Below are positions 7,549 to 15,299 of a stretch of DNA of 64,000 bases, one piece after another. The notes beneath the pieces are model-generated. The model saw only the letters and a program-made list of their open reading frames with translations, did no database searches and had not been told where the DNA came from. Origin of the DNA: Rhizobium sp. (GTDB lineage Bacteria > Pseudomonadota > Alphaproteobacteria > Rhizobiales > Rhizobiaceae); the NCBI GenBank assembly GCA_002796995.1, contig PEKW01000003.1:265274-329273 (forward strand), written 5' to 3'. The first letter of the stretch is position 1. Every line of letters starts with the position of its first letter. The position numbers and the translations under genes are program-made.

Positions 7549-8559
7549 CTACCTGCCTGCTAGTTTGTATTGGCCATAGCCGACCTTCTCAGCCTCGCCG
7601 GCTGGCACCATCACGCGGAGTAGGTACTTCACATTGGCCTCCTTCATTCCGGCTTCCCTAGCTATTTCGGTAGGAGTCAAAGCCGTGCTTGCATCGGTCA
7701 ATACCTCCATGATCTTCTTGCGCTGCTCCGAGCGCCGAACATCATCAGCATCGCCCAGCACCGTCCAAGTTCCCCTGTCGAAGCGCACGGCCTTTTCAAT
7801 TTCTTCGATGTCGCGCCCGCGGCCATAGAGCTTTGTGCCGTCTGTCGACCGATTAAGCACCATGATGGTGTCGGCCGCGCCGGTGAGTCCGTTTGTTCCC
7901 GAAACAGCCTCGAGCGGATCCTCCGCTTCAGCTTTTCGGACGTGGTGCACCACGATGATGGCTAGCCCATGCTCACCTGCGAACTTCTGCAGGGGCGATA
8001 TCGCGTCGTAGTCGGCCGCGTAGCTGTCTTGGTTTCCCTTTTTGGGCGGGCGAACCATCGAGAGCGTGTCGATAACGATCAGCCGCGGATATGGAACCGA
8101 TAAGCGCCAGGCGTCCAGCATCTCTACCAGACCAGCACCAATCTTCGGCGCCTCAGTGTACAATGTCAGTCGCGACAGGTTCGGGCGAACCTGTGGTGGT
8201 GACAAGACGACTTCGAGTCGTTCCTTCAGGCGTCGGCGGTTGTCCTCCAGGGCTAGGTAAATGACGTCGCCTTCCTCGCAATCGGAACCGAGAGCCGCGC
8301 CTCCGGCGGCAACAGCTACGCAAAACCCAAGAGCAAGCCAGGACTTGCCCAGCTTCGGGCGTCCGGCGAGGATCGTCAGACCTTCGGCAACGTATCCGTC
8401 GACGATGTAGGACACAGGCGGAAAGTCCATGCCGAGCAATGTCTCGGCGTCAATGCCACCAGATGGCGTATTGTCGTTGGCGGCCACCAGTGGCTTGAAC
8501 GGCTTGGACGGCTCAACCTTCACCTCGACCGATCTTTTCATTTTGGGAAGTGGCACCAT
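7549..8559 (-). CDS. RepA-like AAA ATPase / replicative helicase
   Basis: A 336-residue P-loop ATPase of the RepA/DnaB-like AAA_25 family. Walker A is GRPKLGKSW (around residue 65), Walker B is RLIVIDTLS (around 140) and the sensor region is AIIVVHHVRK. A C-terminal winged-helix-like segment (LTPTEIAREAGMKEANVKYL) may contact DNA. It probably forms the hexameric helicase of the element's replisome. The ATG at 8559 overlaps the stop of the primase gene (TGATG), so helicase and primase are translationally coupled. A GTG one codon earlier is an alternative. Confidence 0.85.
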   Translation of the reverse strand: MVPLPKMKRSVEVKVEPSKPFKPLVAANDNTPSGGIDAETLLGMDFPPVSYIVDGYVAEGLTILAGRPKLGKSWLALGFCVAVAAGGAALGSDCEEGDVIYLALEDNRRRLKERLEVVLSPPQVRPNLSRLTLYTEAPKIGAGLVEMLDAWRLSVPYPRLIVIDTLSMVRPPKKGNQDSYAADYDAISPLQKFAGEHGLAIIVVHHVRKAEAEDPLEAVSGTNGLTGAADTIMVLNRSTDGTKLYGRGRDIEEIEKAVRFDRGTWTVLGDADDVRRSEQRKKIMEVLTDASTALTPTEIAREAGMKEANVKYLLRVMVPAGEAEKVGYGQYKLAGR

Positions 8560-9380
8560 CACGCGGCCTCCATAAGGTCGGCGAAGTCCTTACCGGGCTG
8601 TGAAGGCATGGTCAGGATGACTTCACAGCCAGCGGCATGCCAGCGTTCGCCAACGGCGTTCGCCGCCTTGACACCAGCAGGGTCATGATCCGCGTATATG
8701 GTGAGACAGCCGATTCCGGGGATGACTGGAAGTCCCTGCATGATCGACGCGGACAAGCACGCCCACACGGGTTCAACGCCGGTTGCCAGCGCTGTTTCGA
8801 TGCCTTCAGTGATGGCCATGCCGAAGGGAGTCTCATGGTCATAGAGGCGCACTACACCACCGCTAGCGCGGCCGTGCATCAGACGTTTGACCTTGCGACC
8901 TTCGGCGTCGAGCCGCGTCTCGTGCCAGCCAATCGGCTCGGCCGTCAGTGCGTCCGTGATAATTGCAATCAAGGACCGGCTTGTCGGGCGGAATCGCCAG
9001 CCGTCACCATCGTAGGATAGTCCGCGGGACTTCAGGTAGACTTCGCCAATGGTGCCGGCGATCGGAACGCAAGAGTCCCACAAGCGGCCAAGCATGTCGA
9101 CGCGGGCGCGGCTGTTGCCTGTCCGCGGTAATGACTGAATAGGCTCCACACGCACAGGAAATTCTCGGTCATCGATGCCGAGGCGGGCTTTGACGTGGTC
9201 GCGGCAGGCTTGCCAGTTGTCGCCTGCGAATGAATTGGCTATGAATGAGCCGTCCGGCAGGAAGGTGACTGAAAGGGAGCGATCCTTTTTTGAATGACCC
9301 GGACCAGGGCACAGGATGCGATTTCCGCTATAGTCGTCGCCGCCGAGTGCGCGGGCTGCTGACTTAATGCTGATTGTCAT
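8559..9380 (-). CDS. Toprim-domain phage primase
   Basis: A 273-residue protein starting MTISIKSAARALGGDDYSGN. The N-terminal region has a CPGPGH motif typical of the zinc-binding or pseudo-zinc region of phage and plasmid primases. The C-terminal half is a Toprim domain with ITEGIETALA (catalytic Glu) and IYADHDPAG (Asp-x-Asp). It would make RNA primers for the adjacent helicase. The start at 9380 overlaps the upstream 80-residue gene by 17 bases; a longer frame to 9458 would overlap it much more. Confidence 0.82.
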   Translation of the reverse strand: MTISIKSAARALGGDDYSGNRILCPGPGHSKKDRSLSVTFLPDGSFIANSFAGDNWQACRDHVKARLGIDDREFPVRVEPIQSLPRTGNSRARVDMLGRLWDSCVPIAGTIGEVYLKSRGLSYDGDGWRFRPTSRSLIAIITDALTAEPIGWHETRLDAEGRKVKRLMHGRASGGVVRLYDHETPFGMAITEGIETALATGVEPVWACLSASIMQGLPVIPGIGCLTIYADHDPAGVKAANAVGERWHAAGCEVILTMPSQPGKDFADLMEAA

Positions 9381-9606
9381 TTCGGGCGACTGCCTCCAGC
9401 GCGAGATTGGCAAGGACGTCGGCGACAACCGGCGCGAAGGTGATTGCCGAGCCGCCATAGAGCGACGGGCCGTAGACTCTTGGTCCGGTTGCGCCCTGAA
9501 CCAGCTTCAGGTCGTAGGCTTTTACGCCCTCGACTATTTCCGCGTCAAAGCGCGCAAGTGTCTTACCCGAGCCCGGCGGCGCCGGTCGGATTGCCAAGAT
9601 CTTCAT
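9364..9606 (-). CDS. Small conserved-looking phage protein
   Basis: An 80-residue protein starting MKILAIRPAPPGSGKTLARF. The beta-rich pattern (DAEIVEGVKAYDLKLVQG, then RVYGPSL) is faintly like SpoVG-type domains. AAGGA precedes the ATG. It lies between the excisionase-like gene and the primase gene, overlapping the latter, as part of the early replication operon. Function unknown. Confidence 0.6.
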   Translation of the reverse strand: MKILAIRPAPPGSGKTLARFDAEIVEGVKAYDLKLVQGATGPRVYGPSLYGGSAITFAPVVADVLANLALEAVARNDNQH

Positions 9607-9623
9607 GATGTTCCTTGTGTTGG

Positions 9624-9857
9624 TTAGGAGGCCGCAGCCTGTGCCAGTGCGCGGCGATTGTCGTTGGCGAAGTCGTAAACTGCAGTCCTCCGGTTTGACG
9701 CCATCCAGGCATCAAGGTCACGCGGGCAATACACAACGGCGGCGCCGTTCTTCATGTAGACTGGACCGGTCCCGGTCATGCGGCTCTTGTTAAGCCACGA
9801 TGCCGACTTCTTGATGTATGCGGCTGCCTCAGCCGTATTCAAAATTAAGCTTGACAA
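9624..9857 (-). CDS. Excisionase-like helix-turn-helix protein
   Basis: A MerR/AlpA-type HTH domain is visible: LNTAEAAAYIKKSASWLNKS is the HTH, followed by PVYMKNGAAVVYCPRDLDAW, the wing and C-terminal helix typical of HTH_17 excisionases. It would bind DNA near the attachment site and steer the integrase toward excision, or regulate early genes. The TTG at 9857 is chosen because AGGAGG lies 9 bases upstream; ATG starts at 9887 and 9905 are open but have no well-spaced site. It lies next to the integrase gene in the same direction. Confidence 0.72.
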   Translation of the reverse strand: MSSLILNTAEAAAYIKKSASWLNKSRMTGTGPVYMKNGAAVVYCPRDLDAWMASNRRTAVYDFANDNRRALAQAAAS

Positions 9858-9972
9858 GCTTTTCACCCTCCTGTAGAAATTGACCATCACCTTATTATTG
9901 CGCAAAGCGTTTGCAATTGGTCGGCCTTTCTAATGGATTGATGGTCGAATGTCAAGCGTTTTCTCTGCGTGT

Positions 9973-11049
9973 CTATGGCCTGCAAATCACTTCAAGCCAT
10001 GGCCATCCGGCGAACTTGTCACCTTTCTCCCTGATCTGCGCATAGCGTTTTAGGCTGGTCCAGCTTCTGTGACCTGAAACGGAAGCCGCGAGGGGAATCG
10101 TGCGGCCCGTCTCAAATAGGCGGCTAACGCCTTCGTGGCGCAGGTCGTGAAAGTGCAGATCCGCGATCGCCAGAAACTGGCAGGCCCGCGTGAATGCCGC
10201 GCTGATGGCGTCTGTGGAGTATGGGAAGATCTCCGGTTTGGCACGCGGCATGGACAGTGCAATGCGCATGGCTTCTGGTGGAAGCTCGCACAATACGTCG
10301 TTGCCCTTCTTTTGGCCGGGATGTTTCATGTCCCTGACAAGGATGCGGCCGTATTTCTGGTCTAGGTCTTCCCACCGGATCCGCGTGATCTCTTCTTGCC
10401 GGCGGGTAGAGAAGATCGCGAAGGCGATTATCTTGTGCATCGGTGCCGATTGTGGGGCTCGCTTCTCACGATCGACAAAATGCTGCATGAGCAAGTCGAG
10501 CTCCTCGAGGGTAGGGCGCCTCTCGCGCTCAGCGGACTTTGCTATGTCGTTGCTCTTGGTGAGCGCCATCTGGGCGTCCTGCATCTCCTGCACGGAAAGC
10601 TGCATTCCGAAAAGTGGACGAGCCGTACGAAAGACTGCAGAGAGGTGGCTAATGTAGTTGGCGACTGTCTGCGGTTTGCGCCCGCCCTTCCTTAGCTCGT
10701 GCGCAAAGTCGGAAATGTCCTTGGCTGTGATGGCCTCGCAAGCCATGGACGCAATCCGGTAGTCCTTGATCGATTTAAGGCATTGGGCCTTGGTGCGACC
10801 GATGTCGGTAACGCGGCTCGTGTAAGCGTCGATCGCGTCGGCAAGTGTGGTGGTCGTTCTTGTGGCTCGCTCAATTCCGCCGGGCTTATCTAGTTCGGCC
10901 TCCCTGAACACGATCCAGGAGTTTGCCTCGCGCTTGCCGTCGAAAGTCTTTGCCTCGCGCAGGACGATCTTGCCGTCTTTCTTGCGGACGATTTGCGCGG
11001 TATACCCCGTCGAGCCGTCCTTGCGCTTGCGCGCGGTGATAGTTCCCAT
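9973..11049 (-). CDS. Tyrosine-type site-specific integrase
   Basis: A 358-residue tyrosine recombinase beginning MGTITARKRKDGSTGYTAQI. It has an N-terminal arm-binding domain, a SAM-like core-binding domain (about 70-160), and a catalytic domain with Arg in IFSTRRQEE, the H-x-x-R box HDLRHEG, His in SGHRS and the nucleophile Tyr in LKRYAQ. It integrates and excises the element. Its position, ending the element and divergent to the immediately adjacent dusA, identifies it as a dusA-type integrase. An in-frame extension to 11085 exists without a ribosome binding site. Confidence 0.92.
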   Translation of the reverse strand: MGTITARKRKDGSTGYTAQIVRKKDGKIVLREAKTFDGKREANSWIVFREAELDKPGGIERATRTTTTLADAIDAYTSRVTDIGRTKAQCLKSIKDYRIASMACEAITAKDISDFAHELRKGGRKPQTVANYISHLSAVFRTARPLFGMQLSVQEMQDAQMALTKSNDIAKSAERERRPTLEELDLLMQHFVDREKRAPQSAPMHKIIAFAIFSTRRQEEITRIRWEDLDQKYGRILVRDMKHPGQKKGNDVLCELPPEAMRIALSMPRAKPEIFPYSTDAISAAFTRACQFLAIADLHFHDLRHEGVSRLFETGRTIPLAASVSGHRSWTSLKRYAQIREKGDKFAGWPWLEVICRP

Positions 11050-11054
11050 TGCGG

Positions 11055-11092
11055 TACAACATCCATTGAGCCAAAAATACAACATTGTTGTA
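11055..11092. promoter_or_regulatory. TACAACA repeats and palindrome upstream of the integrase
   Basis: TACAACA occurs at 11055 and again at 11078, where it forms the perfect 15-base palindrome TACAACATTGTTGTA (11078-11092). These are candidate arm-type integrase sites or an operator for the integrase promoter. They lie between integrase and dusA, where such sites are expected. Confidence 0.4.
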
Positions 11093-11155
11093 CTTCAATC
11101 TGAAAACAGGTGCAAACTGCTGACAAAGTGCGACAACGGCTGAAAGGCCAAAGAT

Positions 11156-11225
11156 TTGAAATTGTACGACAAACGCCAAAAAGTATACGCGGTCGCCCCG
11201 ATGATCGACTGGACGGACAGGCATT
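11156..11225. other. Probable attachment site region in the 5' end of dusA
   Basis: dusA-targeting elements insert into the 5' end of dusA and leave a functional gene. The junction between element and host must lie around the first codons of dusA, most likely in the conserved stretch coding APMIDWTDRH. The exact core cannot be defined because the other copy is outside the window. Confidence 0.4.
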
Positions 11226-12181
11226 GCCGGTATTTTCACCGACGCCTGAGCGGCCGGGCGCTGCTCTATACCGAGATGGTGGTGGCTGACGCGATCCTGC
11301 ACGGCAATCGCGACCGGCTCCTGGGGTTTTCGCCGGAGGAGCATCCGGTGGCGTTGCAGCTCGGCGGATGGGATCCGGCGAAGCTGGCCGAGGCAGTGCG
11401 GATTTCGGCGGACTATGGCTATGACGAGATCAACCTCAATGTCGGCTGCCCGTCCGACCGGGTGCAGTCCGGGACCTTCGGCGCCTGCTTGATGCGCGAG
11501 CCGGAGACGGTGGCGGATTGTGTCGCGGCGATGAAGAAGGTCGCGAGCGTGCCGGTGACGGTGAAATGCCGGATCGGCGTCGACGACCAGGCACCGGAGG
11601 CGGTGCTGCCGGATTTCCTCGCCCGCATGGTGGCCGCCGGCGCCGATGCGATCTGGATCCATGCGCGCAAGGCCTGGCTGCAGGGCCTGTCGCCGAAGGA
11701 GAACCGCGACATCCCGCCGCTCGACTACGAACTCGTCTACCGGATGAAGCGGGAGAACCCGGAGGTCTTCCTCGGCATCAATGGCGGCATCGACACGCTC
11801 GATAAGGCGCTCGACCATCTGGCCGTGATGGACGGGGTCATGCTCGGCCGGGCCAGCTATCACAATGCCACGCTTCTCACCGAGGTGGACGAAAAGATCT
11901 ACGGCGAGCCGGCCCGCGCGCCGGACTGGGACGGGGTGCGCGACGTCATGATCGCCTATGCCGAGCGTGTCATCGCCTCTGGCGGGCGGCTGAACCATGT
12001 CACCCGCCACATGATCGGCCTGTTCCAAGGCTTTGCCGGAGCCAGGCGCTACCGGCAGATCCTGTCGGACGCCACCAAGCCCACGGCCGGGCCTGACCTC
12101 ATCGCCGAGGCCTTTGCCGCCGTCGACATCGCCGGCGGGCCGAAGGTTTCGCCCGAGACCCGGCAGGCGGCAGTCGTCTGA
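11156..12181 (+). CDS. dusA: tRNA-dihydrouridine synthase A
   Basis: DusA reduces uridines in the D-loop of tRNAs using FMN and NADPH. The family signature VAPMIDWTDRHCRYFHR is at the N-terminus, NLNVGCPSDRVQSG carries the catalytic Cys, and KCRIGVDDQ and GINGGI are FMN-binding segments. At 341 residues it has normal length. The start is a TTG at 11156 behind AAAGG; an in-frame stop at 11141 rules out an earlier start, and no ATG precedes the conserved region. The unusual start probably reflects replacement of the original 5' end by the adjacent integrated element. Confidence 0.93.
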   Translation: MKLYDKRQKVYAVAPMIDWTDRHCRYFHRRLSGRALLYTEMVVADAILHGNRDRLLGFSPEEHPVALQLGGWDPAKLAEAVRISADYGYDEINLNVGCPSDRVQSGTFGACLMREPETVADCVAAMKKVASVPVTVKCRIGVDDQAPEAVLPDFLARMVAAGADAIWIHARKAWLQGLSPKENRDIPPLDYELVYRMKRENPEVFLGINGGIDTLDKALDHLAVMDGVMLGRASYHNATLLTEVDEKIYGEPARAPDWDGVRDVMIAYAERVIASGGRLNHVTRHMIGLFQGFAGARRYRQILSDATKPTAGPDLIAEAFAAVDIAGGPKVSPETRQAAVV

Positions 12182-12445
12182 GGCGCCTCCGGGGGCGATA
12201 GCCGCAGGGGCAGCGCGTTGAGCCCCGGGTCCATGACACTTAGAAACACGGCTTGGGGGCCGACGTCCGACGCCGAAAGCCAAAAATCCCCGGCCATCCG
12301 CGACGAAGCCATTCTCTCACGCCTTTGCCCCGCGGGGATGAAATTTTCTGCGCAACGCGGTCGCCTGCAAGGCTTCTCCCGGCATCGCGCCTCCCCATGG
12401 GTCAGGCAATGCCCCGTGAGTCAGCCCGTCCGCCGATGGCGCAAC
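12182..12445. other. Intergenic region between dusA and the cspA terminator
   Basis: No frame with a convincing start or codon pattern is visible. It contains the 3' flank of dusA and the region converging on the cspA terminator. I see nothing else of note. Confidence 0.4.
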
Positions 12446-12474
12446 GAAAAACGGCGCCCCGAGGGACGCCGTTC
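12446..12474 (-). terminator. Rho-independent terminator of the cold-shock gene
   Basis: On the minus strand an ACGGCG-containing GC-rich stem pairs with its complement across a short loop and is followed by TTTTTCG. It lies 30 bases beyond the cspA stop. Confidence 0.8.
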
Positions 12475-12504
12475 GAATGGATCATCGCCTTTGGGCGAAC
12501 GGGC

Positions 12505-12717
12505 TCAGAAAGCCTGGATGTTGACGGCCTTCGGGCCCTTGCCCATGCGGTCCGGCTCGGTGTCGAACGAAACCTGCTGGCCGTCCTTCAGGGTCTGGAT
12601 GCCCGAAGCCTGGAGAGCGGAGATGTGAACGAAAACGTCCTTCGCGCCGCCTTCCGGGGTGATGAAGCCGAAGCCCTTGTCCTGGTTGAAGAATTTTACG
12701 GTGCCTTTGGTGGCCAT
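12505..12717 (-). CDS. cspA: Cold-shock protein, CspA family
   Basis: A 70-residue single cold-shock domain with both RNA-binding motifs, KGFGFI (RNP1) and VFVHIS (RNP2). Such proteins bind single-stranded RNA and DNA and melt RNA structure. AAGGA lies 8 bases before the ATG. A strong terminator follows, so it is a monocistronic gene. The region upstream (12718-13188) is long, consistent with the extended 5' leader common for such genes. Confidence 0.95.
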   Translation of the reverse strand: MATKGTVKFFNQDKGFGFITPEGGAKDVFVHISALQASGIQTLKDGQQVSFDTEPDRMGKGPKAVNIQAF

Positions 12718-13188
12718 GGGAGAGTTCCTTGTCCCTTGTGTCGTTGGTTTCCCCTTGCCCGGCAGTCCGGAAGAGGGGGCGATATTGCCCTTCGGTGTGA
12801 CGGGCTAGTCGGAAGTCGCGATAACGGGGAAAGAACGTCTACCAGCGGGAGGAAGCCCCCAGGACCGCTCCTGGCGGTCATACAGTCGGTCCAGTCTCCG
12901 GGATCATTAGTGCCCGAACGACGCCATTGCTAAGACCTTTTTCGGGAAAAGGCAAGGGCCAAACATGGCCGCCATCGGTGCGTCAACTTGGCAACCGGCT
13001 GAATCCATTAAGATTTGAGGGGTGCACCGGGCGGCCGGGCGGGTGCGCTGCGGTAGGGCGGCGCGCCGCCCACCGCCATCGCTATCCGGCCGCCGATCTC
13101 TCCCCCGTCGTCATTCTTTGGACAAGCCGGCTTGCGACTTGAAGCGGGACCCGCGAGGCTTTAGGAACCTTGCGGGGGCAATGAAGAC
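12718..13188. other. Divergent intergenic region between cspA and the J-domain gene
   Basis: This stretch must hold the promoters and leaders of cspA (minus) and the J-domain gene (plus). A small hairpin CCTTTT-TCGGG-AAAAGG is near 12936-12952. No coding frame is convincing. Confidence 0.4.
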
Positions 13189-13806
13189 ATGCCGAGGACA
13201 GGTGCCGCCGTGATCGATCCCTACCAACTGCTCGGACTGGAGCGCGACGCCGACGAGGCGGCGATCAAGGCCGCCTATCGCAAGGTGGCCAAGACCGCCC
13301 ATCCGGACGCCGGCGGCGATCTCGACCGTTTTGCCGCGCTCACCGCCTCCTACGAGCTGCTGAAGGACCCGGTGCGCCGCAAGGTCTATGACGACACCGG
13401 CTATGACCCGCAGCTCGCCGACGCCACGGACCTGAAAGGTCTGATGATGCTCGAGACGCTGGTCAACGAGATGATCCTCGACGAGCGCGAACCCGGCAGC
13501 TTCGATCCCGTGGCAGGCCTGCGCCGCAAGCTGACCGACGACCTGTTGAAGGCCCGCTTCCACATTCTCGAGCTGGAGCGCCACCGCACCAGGGTGCGCC
13601 AGCATGCCGACCGCATCGGCCGCCGGCCGGAGGCCGACGTGCTGGGCTCCATGCTGCGCGCCCGCACCCAGTCGATCACCGACGCCATCCGCGCCGCCGA
13701 AACCCAGATCGCCGCGATCGAGCGGGCCTATGCCATGCTCGAAGGCTATTCCTACGAGCTGGAGGCGGTCGCGCCGCCCAAGGCCGAGGCCGAAGCGGCG
13801 GAATAG
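13189..13806 (+). CDS. J-domain (DnaJ-type) co-chaperone-like protein
   Basis: The N-terminal 70 residues form a J domain: DPYQLLGLERDADEAAIKAA, the essential HPD in TAHPDAGG, and ALTASYELLKDP. J domains stimulate DnaK-type ATPases. The remaining 130 residues are helical, without the zinc finger or substrate domains of DnaJ, and end in an acidic Ala-rich tail. This is therefore a class III J protein of unknown partner. A GGGGG stretch precedes the ATG at 13189; a GTG at 13210 right before IDPYQ is an alternative start. Confidence 0.85.
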   Translation: MPRTGAAVIDPYQLLGLERDADEAAIKAAYRKVAKTAHPDAGGDLDRFAALTASYELLKDPVRRKVYDDTGYDPQLADATDLKGLMMLETLVNEMILDEREPGSFDPVAGLRRKLTDDLLKARFHILELERHRTRVRQHADRIGRRPEADVLGSMLRARTQSITDAIRAAETQIAAIERAYAMLEGYSYELEAVAPPKAEAEAAE

Positions 13807-14359
13807 GGCCGGGCCGGGACGGCGCATCGTTCTTCCCATGCGCTCTCACAGTGTCCAGGGCAGACCCTTGAGCATCTCGCGGGGCACGCCGGGCGACCAC
13901 GGCGCGATAGGCCGCGAGCGCGTCGCCGTCGAGAAGCGCCGGCAGCTTGTCGCGCCGGCGCCGGATCCACCGGCGCACCACCGGCCGGTTGTCCGGATCA
14001 TCGCACAGCACGGTGGCGGCGATCTCGAGGGCGGCATCCTGCAGTTCGCGGGTCTCCGGATCGGGCGAGGGGTGGGGCTCGGCGTCCAGCAACAGGATGA
14101 TGAGCGCCGCCCGCACCCGCGTATAGAGCGCTTCGAAACCGGCCCGCTCCGTTTCCGTCAACTGATGGACGCACCAGGGACGGAAGGGGGCCGTTTCAGG
14201 GTCGACATAGCGGCAGGCGCCGCTGCGCCAGCAGGCGCGGACCGGGCAGGCGCGCACCGGCACGCCGAGCAGTTCCGCCGTGCGCGCCATCAGCGGCTCC
14301 CGGATGTCATCGTCGATCTCGGGGACTTCGGGGTCCGGCAGTTCGACGGCTTCGTTCAT
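13676..14359 (-). CDS. Hypothetical protein with N-terminal Cys cluster
   Basis: The first half looks like a genuine protein: acidic N-terminus, then RACPVRACWRSGACRYVD with four closely spaced Cys and WCVHQLTETERAGFEAL. Metal or Fe-S binding is possible. The frame continues 131 bases into the 3' end of the convergent J-domain gene, giving a very Arg- and Pro-rich tail. The true C-terminus is therefore uncertain, or a frameshift may be present. Family not recognised. Confidence 0.5.
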   Translation of the reverse strand: MNEAVELPDPEVPEIDDDIREPLMARTAELLGVPVRACPVRACWRSGACRYVDPETAPFRPWCVHQLTETERAGFEALYTRVRAALIILLLDAEPHPSPDPETRELQDAALEIAATVLCDDPDNRPVVRRWIRRRRDKLPALLDGDALAAYRAVVARRAPRDAQGSALDTVRAHGKNDAPSRPGPIPPLRPRPWAARPPPARRNSLRAWHRPARSRRSGFRRRGWRR

Positions 14360-14973
14360 GGCTTCTCTCCCTTGCCGGGCCTTGCCGGCTCCCGTCGGGC
14401 GGCGGCCCCTCTTTGCGCGCCCTCATCCAAGGGCACGGGTTTTCGCCGGCCGGGCCTCTCGCCCTCCGGTTTCTCCGGTCTTCTTCATTCTCCCGGCAAG
14501 CCGGGACGGACGGGGCGCTGTCAGCTGCCTCGTAAGATTAGTTTATGTGGCACCTTCCAGCGCCCCGTTCGACGGTTTTTGCCCCGCGACTTCGATCTCT
14601 CTGCGGCGCCGGCCCTTGCCGGGGATTTTTAACGCAGGCCCGGTCTTCTGAACCGGCGGACGCCCGCACACCCTCGACAACCCGATCTTACCACCATGCC
14701 ACGCCACACAGGCGCACCCGGCGCGCTGTCAGGGCCGGCAAGATCCCGGGCCGTCCAAAGCCCGAGAACCTTGCCCCCACGTCGCCAGGGGAGACCATTT
14801 TCCGCGGACCCCGAAGGACCGGGCCTGCGATCGCCCGAACCCCTCAGCGCCGATCCCACCTCGCCGGGCACGCACACCCGGTGTATCCGATGGCGGGACA
14901 GCCATCAGTCTAAGAGGGTGGCCGAGGGCGGGGAAATGCGGGTGGGGGTGGTGTTGAATTTGTTGGGGGAATT

Positions 14974-14992
14974 GGGTGGGAGGTTGGGTGGG
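14974..14992 (+). other. G-quadruplex motif
   Basis: GGGTGGGAGGTTGGGTGGG has four runs of three G with loops of 1, 5 and 1 bases, the canonical intramolecular quadruplex pattern. More G runs lie just upstream. Confidence 0.45.
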
Positions 14993-15034
14993 TTTCCCCG
15001 TGCGAGGTGGGAAGGAGGCGCCGGGGCCTGGATG

Positions 15035-15127
15035 CTTCGAGGCCCTCGCTGCGCTCGGGCACCTCAGCATGAGGGGCGCACGACGGAAGCCCTCACCCTG
15101 AGGCGGGAGCGTAAGCGACCCTCGAAG
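15035..15127. repeat. Rhizobial palindromic intergenic element (RIME-like)
   Basis: A left arm at 15035-15074 and right arm at 15091-15127 are imperfect inverted copies, each starting CTTCGAGG in its own direction and running to CCTCA...TGAGG at the centre. Elements of this appearance are dispersed in rhizobial intergenic regions. Confidence 0.6.
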
Positions 15128-15299
15128 GGCGGGGGCGGATGGGGCGGCCTGCATGGGTTGATGCTGACGGAAAAATGAATGGAGTCTCCCCGGATTATTC
15201 GGGGATCAAGCCGTTTCGCGCGAGCCGATCCCATGGCTTTTCCCTTCCAAGACTGCCCTCCCGCAGCACTACCAGCCGCCGAATTCTATCGTGCTACTG

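Larger units (their letters stand above)
14360..15299. other. Long non-coding stretch with G-rich tract and palindromic repeat
   Basis: About 940 bases without a convincing gene. It contains a G-rich tract (14920-14997) with a canonical quadruplex motif and an inverted-repeat element at 15035-15127. The high GC creates several overlapping open frames, none with a plausible start and domain. Confidence 0.5.

Noticed and set aside
10886..12283. 465-residue minus-strand frame over dusA and the integrase start
   Set aside because: Shadow of dusA on the other strand, with no domain and a biased composition.
12049..12312. 87-residue minus-strand frame at the dusA 3' end
   Set aside because: It overlaps dusA, lacks a ribosome binding site and has no domain.
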